Assembly (NCBI RefSeq): GCF_932526225.1
Contig: NC_064035.1
Location: 14,618,469 to 14,682,468, forward strand
Direction: 5' to 3'
DNA from: Nematostella vectensis
Taxonomy: Eukaryota; Cnidaria; Anthozoa; Actiniaria; Edwardsiidae
Length of the DNA stretch: 64,000 nucleotides
Shown here: positions 50,501-62,117 of the stretch, in pieces
Layout of the letters: each line of letters begins with the position of its first letter
Numbering within the stretch: position 1 is the stretch's first letter
The notes under the pieces: generated by a model
Databases searched by the model: none
The model's input: only the letters and a program-made list of their open reading frames with translations
What the model was told of the DNA's origin: nothing
Translations under genes and position numbers: made by a program

Positions 50501-53500
50501 TAACAAAGTGTTAGGGTACACAGGGACAATACAGGGTACATGGCACCATCTGCTAGAGCTAGAGGTAATAACAACAGTGTTAGGGTACACTGGGACAACA
50601 CAGGGTACAGGGCACCATCTGCTAGAGCTAGAGGTAATAACAACAGTGTTAGGGTACACTGGGACAACACAGGGTACAGGGCACCATCTGCTAGAGCTAG
50701 AGGTAATAACAACAGTGTTAGGGTACACTGGGACAACACAGGGTACAGGGCACCATCTGCTAGAGCTAGAGGTATTAACAACAGTGTTAGGGTACACTGG
50801 GACAACACAGGGTACAGGGCACCATCTGCTAGAGCTAGAGGTAATAACAACAGTGTTAGGGTACACTGGGACAACACAGGGTACAGGGCACCATCTGCTA
50901 GAGCTAGAGGTAATAACAACAGTGTTAGGGTACACTGGGACAACACAGGGCACAGGGCACCATCTGCTAGAGCTAGAGGTAATAACAACAGTGTTAGGAT
51001 ACACTGGGACAATACAGGGTACCATCTGCTAGAGCTAGAGGTAAACAACAGTGTTAGGGTACACTGGGACAACAAAGGGTACAGGGTACCATCTGCTAGA
51101 GCTAGAGGTAAACAACAGTGTTGGGGTACACTGGGACAACACAGGGTACAGGGTGCCATCTGCTAGAGTCGGGGTGAAGGTAAGAACAACACTTGTATCT
51201 CTTTTAAGTTTCTTCAAGCCATTATGTGTATTCTTTTTAAATAATTACGTCCAATCAACCAGAAATTGTGAGTATTGGGGCAAAAAACAAAGCAGTTTGC
51301 TGCTTTGTAAGCATTGGCCCTTGGAATACCTTGAGCTTTCAACTCTTCAGACTTGCAGAAGATCATAAGGGCACTAATGCCATTAATTAGGGTTTGTTCT
51401 TGGCTCTCACTGGCAGACGACAAAATACTGAAACATAAACAGACACACAATTTCCTAAATGCGTGCTGCTACTGTATTACTTTCACCAACCTTTACCTAG
51501 ATAAATTTGGTAGTAAGCTGGTGCTTAGGGAAAACCCAAGAAGTGTTGTAAATGCCTATATTTTTAATTGCCTATGTGCTTCAAGTTTTTGTGCCAAGGG
51601 TGTGTATTTTAAACTCAGATTGGCTAATGAAATTATTCAGTTTGGCTTTTGTGCCTTTACCCTTAAGGATTATTGTCAGAGAAGCTGCCTCTTTAACATT
51701 GGGTTGGGGACACATAAGCTAGCATTTTATGGTACTTTATGGTTATATTATCTGATAAGTATATCCTTACATACCTGCAAAGAGCTTTGATTGCCCCACA
51801 TTTTGCCAGCATAGGGTGGAGAGGGTCATGTGTAGAGAGGATTCTTAACCCTTCAGATACCCAGAGCTATAGTGAGTCAAAGGAAAGGCAAGGAATCAAT
51901 GTAAAATTACTTAATCTACCCATTTTTCTTTTTTTTATTTGTGAAAACACTGGTTGTGTATTTTTGCTATAGACATTTAATCATTTTTACCTTCTCTTCT
52001 TACCCATTTTTCTCTTTTTTATTTGTGAAAACACTGGTTGTGTATTTTTGCTATAGACATTTAATCATAATTCACCTTCTCCCCTAGCTAAATTATTATC
52101 ATACCTACAGCATTGTTGGACCATGTACATAGGGGGTAACTGTACAAACCTTGACATCATCATGGCTACTCTGACTCAGAAAAATCATGGTCTGCACACC
52201 ACCCATCTCAATAACCTGGGAAGCAGAGAGCTCAAACTATACAAACAGTCATTTAATTAAAAAGTTCAGAATCCAGCTAGGGTAATTTTTTTTAAGTGAA
52301 TTATGAATCAGTAGTATGTGACTGGAATTTAGTTTGAGGCTGAACTCATCAATGTATAGTAAACTAAATATGAAGGGAAAAGCCAGAAAAATATTTTCTC
52401 ATATTTCTCTGTTTCCTCTGTAATGTGTGTGTGTGGGGGGGAGCTATTAATAATACTTTTATGGGTGGGCGACTGGCCCCCGGCACCCCCCTGACACTGG
52501 CAAGGGGTAGCCACCCCTGCTTCCCTTGTTTATCTCTTATCTTCAGACAGTGTATCAATATTTGTTACCTTTTTAAGTTGTGCCGGCTCCTTGCACATTT
52601 CTGTCAGACCCTGGGCAGCCTCTAGTTTAAAGGACTAAAGCAGATACAATACCACTTTATATTAATGAAAAATTAATAATAGTTGATAATGATAAAAGTT
52701 TGAATTACTGACCATTTGCAGTGACCTTGACTTGGTTATGAGTGATGTCACTGGTAGGCAGTAATCACAGATCCTTTCAGGGTCCTCAAACCCCATTTGA
52801 GGTAGGGGAACCTTAAAAGATAAACACAGGATACGACAATTATAATGTCAGATGTGTATTCTGTATTAACATGTTCTTTCTGGCTTGGAGAGTCATATTG
52901 ACTAACACTGTGAGAGTGTTTCTCTGAGGTTCCTAGAAAAAGAAGAAGAGAAGCCAGTGACATTTTTTGAGTGACTAGAAAGACTTCAGACAAGTGGTAG
53001 AAAAAGTAGGGGGTCTGCTTGGGCAAGGTGCAATAAAAAAATCAACACCACTAGGTTAAGGTGGTATGTCTTACACCTCTGTGAAACAAAGCAGTAGAAT
53101 GAAAAAAAGCCAAGCCACTTACTGTGTAAAAAAGCAGCCTACCCTTAAGTCAGAATTTGTTGCACTTCAAAGTCTCTTTGATCAAGAAAGTAAATCAAAG
53201 GCTCTCTGAGCCAACTTGGGAATGCAAATGTATTTTCCTAGTTATGTTCTTGTCTGCATAAAAGATATACAGGATATGAACAAAGCATGAACACATCCAA
53301 GATGCTGAGAGTACACAAAAATGTCCTTATACCTTTTCGATGTCATGACACACCAAGAACAGTATAATTAATTATTATCATAAAAAGTAAAAAAAAAATT
53401 AGCCCCCTCAGTGGGAATCGAACCCGGGAAGCTGAAGTCATAGACCAGTGCTCGCACCGCTAGACTAACGTGCCCTTACCGAGTTGACCAGTAACTAAAA

Positions 53501-56500
53501 TTATTTTTATTATTATTGGTATTGTAATGATCGAAAAGCTTTTTGCAAGCATATCAAATTTCAGCATATTCTTTCCGGAAACAAAATAAAATACCCGCAA
53601 TAATTGATCACATTACTGTCATACAATGTGTTTTATGCTATTAACATTCTATAGAAAAGCGCAAAATCGTTATTCGATGAAGAAGCGGGTCATATGTTTG
53701 TTCGAGTTTTGTTTGATATTTTGTTTAGTTGAATTGTGAAAAAGTAACTCTTCTATTTTGTCCTTCGAACAGAGGCTTTTTTTCTTATTACCCTGTGACC
53801 AGAGACCCAGAACCTTTACCTTATGTTTCTCGGACCTAAAAATTGCAGTTTTACTATACGCTCTTTCAGCACAAATTCAAACAAACAACGCAAACACCCA
53901 GAGATGCAAATCGGCAAGTACTGAAAGAAAGAGAATTAAAAGCTTTGCTAGCAGTTTACTTGAATTGGACTGAACCGTAGAAGATCGATTGACGACGGTG
54001 ACGAAGGAGCATGCGCAGGCTCAACCCACATGGAAGACTTTTCTGAAAATACTAGCTTATATATATTTTACGCCAAACAAACAAATGACTGTAGCGGTCA
54101 CAGGGTGATGCCAAAGCCATTTTATAGTACTAAGCTTTAACCGGAAGTTGAACACCGGAAGTTTACAGGACGACCTAAGGATTGCTGTGTTGCAAAAGCA
54201 CAGAAAGACCATAAAAAGTTTACGGATTAGTGATCCAATGATGGAGTGACATCGGAGTCCCTACAATAACTCGTACATGCTTCGCATTCCCGAGTTAAAC
54301 AGATGCTTTGATATTTTGTCAGCTGCTAATTCATTGGAAAATTTTTCTTGGAAATTCTAGGTTGCAATACCATCATATCAGCTAGGCTATCAGTTGCCAA
54401 ACACATAAGTATAGGTAGTTGCTTAGTAATAGGTTGCCTAGAAAGTAAATACTATTTTGAAATGCTATACCTTTTCATTACAGCATTTGTTGCAGAGCAC
54501 ACGACCACATTGCCTGCAATGGTGCTTGCGGCGGATTTGTGTAAACTTTTGTGAACAAAGAGGGCAAACATGGGCTTCATCGTCAGACATCCACCTGAAA
54601 AAGGCAGAAAACACTGCCTGCTTAGAAACTTTACCATCATGATCAAAGCCGTAGCTAGAGCATGGGGAAAGGCACCCCTGGTAGAGCAGCAAAACATTTT
54701 TCTGTCAAATTCATACTCAAAAAATGACTTCTTCATTAATTTTGCACCAGGTTATCCTCTCCTAAATATAATCCTACAGAGCACTCCCATCCAAATGAAT
54801 TGATTTAAAGCATCTCAGAGTGTTCCTCTTAAGTTTCTCTTTTTTGAACCCTTTCTTAACTCTTTCTTAAAAAATCAATAACAAAGTAAGGCATATGAAG
54901 TATAAACACATAGGATGCCTTGTAGCTTTAAATTCCTGACTCAAAATCTGACTCAAAACTACTGGCAATTATAATTGCTCTTAGTCAATTTATTCATCCA
55001 GGAACATGGACAGGGAAAATGGAGGTTTCTTTTTTGAAAGTTTGGGTGAGAGGTAAAACCTCTCAGGGAAAGCAGACCCGTACCAAGATGTTTTTATTTT
55101 ATTTATTTTTTTTTGGGGGGGGGGGGGGTTGTGTTTGGTGGGCATTTAGAAACCATTTTTTATTAGATAATGTAAATGGTGTGTTTGTATAGATAGGAGA
55201 GACCTGCCTATTTATGATTCACAGCACCCAAACAATGTTTTGCAAGCAAATGGACATGAATTGTCCCCATTCTCACAAATGTACTGTCAAAAGTCATGTC
55301 AGTTACTGGTTTGAGACTCTTTTTCTTCAGTAGCAAGCAATTTTATGTATAAGTATGTGGCAAGCTGCATCGCAAAATATGCGAAAACGAATATAAATAA
55401 TAAATATGATTTTTTTTTCATTTATCAAAAAATCTGTTATCTTCATAGTCATTGGCACAAATGAACTCACTGAGGTACTATTTGTCATCTTTGTTTATCG
55501 AGGGTACTGCCTTTGAAAGATAAAGGCTTGTTTCAGATGACTTGTTGTTTTAAATGCCAGGTAGTCGCCTTAAGTTTGCATCCCAAAGGGTTAGGGGAAT
55601 TTGACTGCAATTTTGTCCCAAGGGGATGGGGGCTTTTTCTTTGTTCTGTTCAGGTTCAAAGTCTAATCCCCCACACTTCCCCGCACTAAGGTGCAGGATT
55701 GCGGATTATCAAAATATCATGACTGTTTATCATTCATTTGATAATTGATAATTTGATATTTCAGTGATTTTTGGGTGATAATAGTATGATATTGTCTTGA
55801 AAAAATTATAAGTGAAATATCAATGTGAAATATCAAAATGTCATTATCAATTGGATTATCATGGTAGTTGGCCCCCCCAAAAAGGAATCTCAAATCTCAA
55901 ATTATCATTCTCATTAATAAGAGAAGCAGGTAGATTGAAAAATCTAAATATCACTATCAATAAATAGAAATTAGCAGGATAAAGTGATATTCCAAAATAG
56001 CAAGTTATCATGGTATCAATATCATATCATTTTAGCATGATATATCATGATGATAACATCATTCTTTGTTTTACTTGACCAACAACACACTAAGATTGAT
56101 AGTATGATATATCATGATAATATCATTTTTTTTGTTTTACTTGATCAACAACACACTAAGATTGATAGTATGATATATCATGATAATATAATTTTTTTGT
56201 TTTACTTGACCAACGGCACACTAAGATTGATAGTACGATATATTATGATAATATCATTTTTTGTGTTTACGTGACAAACGGCAAACTAAAAGTGATAAAT
56301 TGGAAAACGTATCTTTTTTATTTCGGCGATTTTCGTGTGCATTGGATAATAATAAAAAGCTTCATCCTGGTAGTGCTTTTTTTTTAAACTTTATGGTTCA
56401 CATCATTTTTCGCCTTTTTAGCTCTTTCTCAAGATCTCTGTTGAAGCTGTTGTTGACAAACCAAAATAAAATGTTACGCTTGTATTGGGTCATTTTTCTA

Positions 56501-58256
56501 GTGACCTCGAAGTAATTATTCAGACGACGAAAGCCCTGTTCGCACAACTCAGTGTTGACACCTCGAATCTTGGAAATTTTTTGTCCGTACCATGGCAGTT
56601 ATGATACTTTAGTTCAATAAGACATTTCCCATAAGGGCATAAGAATTTATGGATTGTTTACACATTTTTTTTTTATTCCCTGGGGAAGAATAATGTGTGA
56701 ACACTTATTTCAACAGTTTATCCGAAGAATAAATAGCTTTTCTTATACTTACATAGGTTCGTTCTATTCATCACCAGTCAGATTTGTATAATAGTAATAT
56801 TTATTTTAGAATGTTTTCATTTATATATATATATATATATTATTAGCTTCGTTCTACTTATGCTTTTTTAAGACTTGACACTCAAATAAGAAAAAAAATG
56901 TTACTATCATTAAATATTCTGATAATATCATGATATATCACTATATCATGGCCTTAGGAGAAATTGTGCCACATTAAATATTCTGATAATATTATGATTT
57001 ATCACTATATCATGGGCCTTGGAAGAAATTGTACCTCATTAAATATTCTGATAATATCATGATATATCACTATATCATGGGCCTTGGAAGAAATTGTGCC
57101 TCATTAAATATTCTGATAATATCATGATATATCACTATATCATGGGCCTTGGAAGAAATTGTGCCTCATTTAATATTCTGATAATATCATGATATATCAT
57201 TATATCATGGGCCTTGGAAAAACATTTACCTAATTAAATATTCTGATAATATCATGATATATCACTATATCATTGGACTTGGAAGAAAATTTACCTAATT
57301 AAATATTCTGATAATATCATTGATATATCACTATATCATGGGCCTTGGAAGAAATTGTGCCTCATTAAATATTCTGATAATATTATGAGACATCACTATA
57401 TCATGGGCCTTAGAAGAAAATGTGCCTCATTAAATATTCTGATAATATCATGATATATCACTATATCATGAGCCTTGGAAGAAATTGTGGCTCATTAAAT
57501 ATTCTGATAATATCATGATATATCACTATATCATGGGCCTTGGAAGAAAATGTGCCTCATTAAATATTCTGATGATATCATTTTATATCACTATATCTTG
57601 GGCCTTGGAAGAAATTGTGCCTCATTAAATATTCTGATAATATCATGAAACACAAATGCTTATATGATAAAAACCCTTTGAAGAATATCAAAATATCAAC
57701 CCCTATCAGACTCTTGATAAATCATGATATTTAGGGCATTTAATACAAGAAACATGTAAGAACTATCATGATATATCACATTTAATGATTAGTCTTGATA
57801 ATAGTGATATACGCAGTTCTGCACTTCTCTCCTTCCCCGGGACCATGGGGATGGGGGTTTCAATTGACTAGTGCATAAGTGAGAAATCATGATTTTACTT
57901 CCTCGAGAAAACATGGAGAAACTTAAACAGGTATGCAATAACCCATATTCAAGGTTTAGCCAAGAAAGTGTGTTTTTTTTTTTTTTTTTTTTTTGGGGGG
58001 GGGGGATACCGCGTAGGGATAGAGGTAAAGCCTAGTACACAACCTTTGCGCGGTAGAGTTGTGCCAACAAAAAAAACTTCTTAATTGTACCTCATAATCT
58101 ACATGAGTGCAAGCTCGTATGCAATCAGAAACACCCAGATTACCTTGGTTTGACCAGCAGGAACGGCGTTGAGGAGAACACATTGGCCGGCCCTTCTGTA
58201 GTAGCGGGAAAAACATCGTTATCTTCAAGTCGGATACGATTAGATATGCGCGCCAT
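44559..58256 (-). CDS. FYVE zinc finger plus armadillo-like repeat protein, 466 aa
   Basis: Exons 58144-58256, 54471-54594, 52713-52811, 52569-52634, 52150-52215, 51775-51866, 51330-51427, 48219-48340 (or -48346), 47923-47979, 47761-47835, 47331-47393, 47115-47171, 46944-47015, 45800-45859, 45580-45618, 45159-45250, 44559-44664; 1,401 nt with consistent phases and a stop. Residues 39-97 form a full FYVE domain: WMSD, RKHHCR at 60-65, RICDYC, ligands C48, C51, C64, C67, C72, C75, C94, C97. All PI3P-binding signatures are present, so endosomal membrane binding is likely. The rest is about 350 aa of helical ARM-like repeats ([52 protein letters not shown]). I recall no vertebrate protein with exactly this pairing and give no symbol. 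Exon 8 sits at the edge of a 69-bp array. Confidence 0.85.
46179..46766. mobile_element. hAT-like non-autonomous element (588 bp)
   Basis: Ends are CAGGGCTTCTGG and its exact inverse CCAGAAGCCCTG. The interior repeats aaattacgcgg/taaattacgc-type words in both orientations. No transposase frame. It lies in the intron between FYVE-ARM exons 13 and 14. CAG ends suit hAT; flanks (taataa / caataa) are similar but not a clean 8-bp duplication. Confidence 0.7.
48305..51180. repeat. 69-bp minisatellite spanning the intron 7/exon 8 border of FYVE-ARM
   Basis: About 42 units; minor unit types lack 7 bp (gtacagg) or a few bases. On the minus strand each unit contains CTCTAGCAGATGGTGCCCTG then taccctgtgttgtccc. 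That is the 3' splice site and first ~35 bases of exon 8, followed by gtaccctaacactgttgtta, derived from the intron's 3' end. The rightmost copy (ttcaccccgactctag|CAGATGGC) looks ancestral and the leftmost runs into the unique part of exon 8. Confidence 0.93.
51954..52080. repeat. Short tandem duplication in FYVE-ARM intron 5
   Basis: The stretch containing ATTTGTGAAAACACTGGTTG followed by tgtatttttgctatagacat occurs twice about 86 bp apart (near 51940 and 52021). This is a simple recent duplication without coding content. Confidence 0.8.
53404..53477 (-). repeat. tRNA-like sequence with T-run terminator (SINE head or pseudogene)
   Basis: The minus strand shows an A box TTAGTCTAGCGG and a B box GGGTTCGATTCCC with tRNA spacing, followed by a run of T. 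The acceptor and outer T-stem pairs do not match, so a working tRNA is unlikely. It lies in FYVE-ARM intron 2. Confidence 0.5.
55691..57824. mobile_element. TATATCA-rich compound element in FYVE-ARM intron 1
   Basis: The block contains at least two tandem families: about 4 copies of a ~60-bp unit (56040-56280; CAACACACTAAGATTGATAG) and about 11 copies of a ~64-bp unit (56905-57650; TTAAATATTCTGATAATATC). All are rich in the palindrome TGATATATCA. Outer edges GTGCAGGATTGCGGATTATC and the inverse of the right edge, GTGCAGAACTGCGTATATCA, are partly similar, so the whole may be one non-autonomous TIR element. That is inference. Confidence 0.55.
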
Positions 58257-58352
58257 CTTGGATTCACAATCGTCTTACCACAGGGAGCCCGAAAGAATGA
58301 TGTTAAAACACAGGCTACCCGTAGACACTTTCTTCATATGGGGGAGGAGGAA

Positions 58353-58410
58353 GCATTGTCACACCAGTTTACTTCTGGAGGGCCGACGGAAACCTCAACC
58401 GTTAAAATAG
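58353..58410 (-). mobile_element. Partial second copy of the TTAA MITE, upstream of FYVE-ARM
   Basis: GCATTGTCACACCAGTTTAC and AACCTCAACCGTTAAAA match the inverse of the right part of the element at 18831-18994. It lies about 100 bp upstream of the FYVE-ARM start codon, hence in its promoter or 5' leader. Confidence 0.65.
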
Positions 58411-58419
58411 AATCTAATA

Positions 58420-59407
58420 TATAGATTTAGGCACTGCCTAAAAGCGGAGCCAGCATTGAAAGAATGTTTTTTAATGAGATTAAAAAAACAATTTTTACTG
58501 CCATGTTATTATGAATTGTATTGGCCCCTCCAAATGGATCAAGCAAGCACTAATTCAATAATATTAAATATGCAGTATAAAAGTAGTAATCCTGGTGTAA
58601 AAAAAGGCTGTCAAAGTTCAAGATGCCTTAGTTGATGACAATGTTTTTCAAGAGTCTAATGGTCAATTCTTATTTGTTCCACTATGCAATTTTTTTATCA
58701 AAACAGAATAACAATCTTTGACCTTGTAAAGAATATATTAAGGATGTAACAGCATTTCAAAGATTTATATGCCATTCTGTAGTTTCCATGTACTGCAACT
58801 GATTATTCAGAAGAATGTGTTGAAATTAATACACATTTCTTTTAGTGATACTCCATCACCAAAGAAATTAAAATCGACAAATATATCTCAGTCATGCATT
58901 ACATATTGGTGAACCCACCCTTTAGCATGGTGGCCTGCTGTTTATATTATTTTATAGAAACCCTCCAGCTGGATCCACACATGCTAATGCTCTGCAAAAT
59001 TAAATGCAATCAAATGGAGGAGAACAAATTAACTTGGGAAGCAAATTAAAAACAAATCCTTGATATTACTGATTAGTGCTAAATGAAAATGTCTAATTTC
59101 AAACCTAACCTATTTTAATTTATTCAGGGTGCAGAGGGGAACAGCAAATAATTATCAATTGCATATAAAAATAGTCAATAGAGAGAGAAAAAAGAAACTG
59201 GGACTATATTTTTGATAAAAAAACTTTAACAGTATTGCAACAACTTGATTGAGCACCTATCATTTCCCCTTTCCTTATTGTCTTCAGGTTGATAAAAAAT
59301 GTTTTACAGATTTACAGTATCATTGACACAAAGTATCTTGCTCTAAAAACCCTATTACACTTATACTGCTGTATCAAAGTAAGAAAGCCAGCTACATTTG
59401 CCTATTC
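58420..59407. other. Intergenic, nothing recognised
   Basis: AT-rich sequence with no open frame of note, no clear repeats and no RNA gene visible to me. Confidence 0.5.
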
Positions 59408-60621
59408 TTATGTCTTCCAGCCTTTAGCATCAAGCATGACCCTCAGGTAGTCCTTGGTTGGTTTAACCTAAATAAAAGTGAAAACAATAAACTTGGGTAT
59501 TTCTTTTTCTTTCAAATTAATATTTTTATCATCCCATATAACCTTACTAATTTTCCATAACTATTTGAATAAAAATAAATAAACACATTATATAGTATGC
59601 AAGATGCAGACAATACAAGCTTGAGCAAAAAAATATATAGGTTGCATTTTTGGTTTTTATTTTCGATGAAAAAATTATCTTGTAACTGTAAAGTATTTAT
59701 GATAATGTTGAAATAGTTGCTGTATCTTCAAAAAGACTAAATACACAGGATATAAAGACAAGAAAGGTCTTCTTTAGCAATATGTGACAGGATTATATTT
59801 GTCAGCCTTGATTAAATATCTCAACGCTGTCAATAAAGTAAAGAGAGAACGAAGAATATCAAAGGATGTTGTTATGCTCAAATTGCTTGTTAGACCACAA
59901 ATTCTTATTTTTAATGCTCGGTTACTGTAAGCTGAGTTGCATTATACCAAGATAAATTAATATACATAAATAAATAAGACTAAATCAGTACATCATAATA
60001 ATTTATACAGCTCTATTCCGAAACTAAGGTCTTGAAAGTAATGAACTGGCACTAGCGGTGTGTGCCGGAAGGCTGGTCCAATCTGGAATTGGGGAAAAAT
60101 GAAAGCTTGTAAACATCTGTACTCTAAAAACATATGTATAAATCGAACAAGCTAAGTGTCATTGATACAGTAGCTAGACTACAACGTATTTCTGTCGTTA
60201 AATTCTTACTTACCGTGAGGAATATACGCCTGAATTTATAGAACTTGAAAGTAAGTATTTACGAATTTAACATCTTCATGGCGATTGTCAGTTGAATAAA
60301 AGTCATTCAAGTGCCAAAATTATTAACCAATCGGAATTCAAGTAGATGGTATTTTAGCCAATCAAAACAAGGATAGATGACATTGATATGTCGTCTTGAC
60401 GTCATACTAAAGCTGGTACGGTGTTTTAGTCTGAGCGATTGGTTTTGGGAAAAAAGCGAACAAACGAGCATTATAAAAGCACAACAATAAATGAAAAAGA
60501 AATGTCATATTCAAAATGCAAATCATCGTCAAAAACTCACCTTGGCAGTGTTTTTTTTGTCGCTTTATGCTTGTCGCCTAGTGGTTGTTTTCGCTTTTTG
60601 TTGTAAACCGTGATCTTTCTG
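59408..60621 (-). CDS. 3' exons of an unidentified small basic protein (partial model)
   Basis: Three segments join in frame with good borders: 60541-60621 (5' border uncertain, gcttgctag-type acceptor; donor AAG|GTGAGT), a 16-nt micro-exon 60214-60229 (ttcag ... GTAAGTA), and terminal exon 59408-59467 (tttatttag acceptor). They read KITVYNKKRKQPLGDKHKAT, then KKTLPRRIFLT, then VKPTKDYLRVMLDAKGWKT-stop. No start codon is reachable in this frame within the first segment, so an upstream exon is missing. I do not recognise the protein. Confidence 0.4.
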
Positions 60622-60987
60622 CTAGCAAGGAACTCGTCAACACAAGTGAATGATTTTTATAGCTGAAAACAGACATCAATCCAAGGCCTTTTCCTCTCAG
60701 GATCTCCTTACATAGATATAGACGTGAATGAATATAGAAATGGTAGTGTAGAGCCTCTCCTCTTAGTCCTCTTTTTAGCTGCTGCTGCTGCCACGGGCGG
60801 GAATTTCCATCGGCTCGTACTTCAGACAAATGTTTCCTCAAAAACTTTAGCCTATTTGATTCCGCTTATTTTCTCATTAAATACTATTTTCAAGCTGCCT
60901 TTCTTCTGTGAACATACGAACTTTGCAACACAAAGCGAGGAGGTAAAAAACACACAACAGCGTAAGATCGAGTGGGGACTGGGAGTT

Positions 60988-61496
60988 TGGATGGATGGAT
61001 GGATGGATGGATGGATGGATGGATGGATGGATGGATGGATGGATGGATGGATGGATGGATGGATGGATGGATGGATGGATGGATGGATGGATGGATGGAT
61101 GGATGGATGGATGGATGGATGGATGGATGGATGGATGGATGGATGGATGGATGGATGGATGGATGGATGGATGGATGGATGGATGGATGGATGGATGGAT
61201 GGATGGATGGATGGATGGATGGATGGATGGATGGATGGATGGATGGATGGATGGATGGATGGATGGATGGATGGATGGATGGATGGATGGATGGATGGAT
61301 GGATGGATGGATGGATGGATGGATGGATGGATGGATGGATGGATGGATGGATGGATGGATGGATGGATGGATGGATGGATGGATGGATGGATGGATGGAT
61401 GGATGGATGGATGGATGGATGGATGGATGGATGGATGGATGGATGGATGGATGGATGGATGGATGGATGGATGGATGGATGGATGGATGGATGGAT
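60988..61496. repeat. (TGGA)n microsatellite, about 127 perfect units
   Basis: Uninterrupted TGGA repeat of about 509 bp with no visible variant unit. It reads as WMDG on one strand and IHPS on the other in every frame, which is artefactual. The flanks are unique sequence. Nothing else is recognised between 60622 and 62117 apart from the short repeat at 61694-61815. Confidence 0.97.
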
Positions 61497-61693
61497 TGTG
61501 ACACACAGGGTACCCGCGCGATGACCACCAAAACCAAGTCGCATAGCTATACCATATTTCTATACCTATGGAGCTCCGCGCTGGCTCCGCTGTTAAAATC
61601 TGCGGTGTTTAACAGGCTATCCGCTTTAAATTTCAATCACATCCTCGAATGGCCGTCCCTTTTCCACTGTGTTTGAGGGTTTGGTTCATTTCA

Positions 61694-61815
61694 GGCCAGG
61701 AAAAAAACAGAATTGGGGTTAAATACGCAGGGAAAACAGAATTGGGGTTAAACACGCAGGAAAAACACAATTGAGGTTAAACACGCAGGAAAAACAGAAT
61801 TGGGGTTAAAAATAA
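61694..61815. repeat. Short tandem repeat, about 4 x 29 bp
   Basis: The unit contains GGAAAAACAGAATTGGGGTT followed by aaacacgca, with one or two differences per copy. Confidence 0.85.
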
Positions 61816-62117
61816 AGGGATGTGGTTATCATTCTCGCGCGAGGGTGATAATCATAATGATGGTGTAAGAGAGCTTCAATCACGAAAAAAGGACGGCGGA
61901 AATGTTCTATGCGGAAATCTGTAAATACCTCCTTTGAAGATGTTTATTCTGCATATCTTTATGCCTATGTTTTCATACACAACCTTCATAATTCTAGCCT
62001 TACAAGTTCCTTAAATTCTAGGTTCGCATCAAACGCAGATTTTATCACCTCAACTCTTTTCTTCTTGCACCCTTTATTCACTATTCATAAAACATGTGCC
62101 TTCGCTTTTAACCCGCA

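Noticed and set aside
53404-53477. Functional tRNA gene
   Set aside because: A and B boxes are present, but the acceptor stem and outer T-stem pairs fail, so it is recorded as tRNA-like only.
60724-61676. WMDG and IHPS poly-repeat proteins
   Set aside because: Translations of a TGGA tetranucleotide tract; all frames are open by composition.
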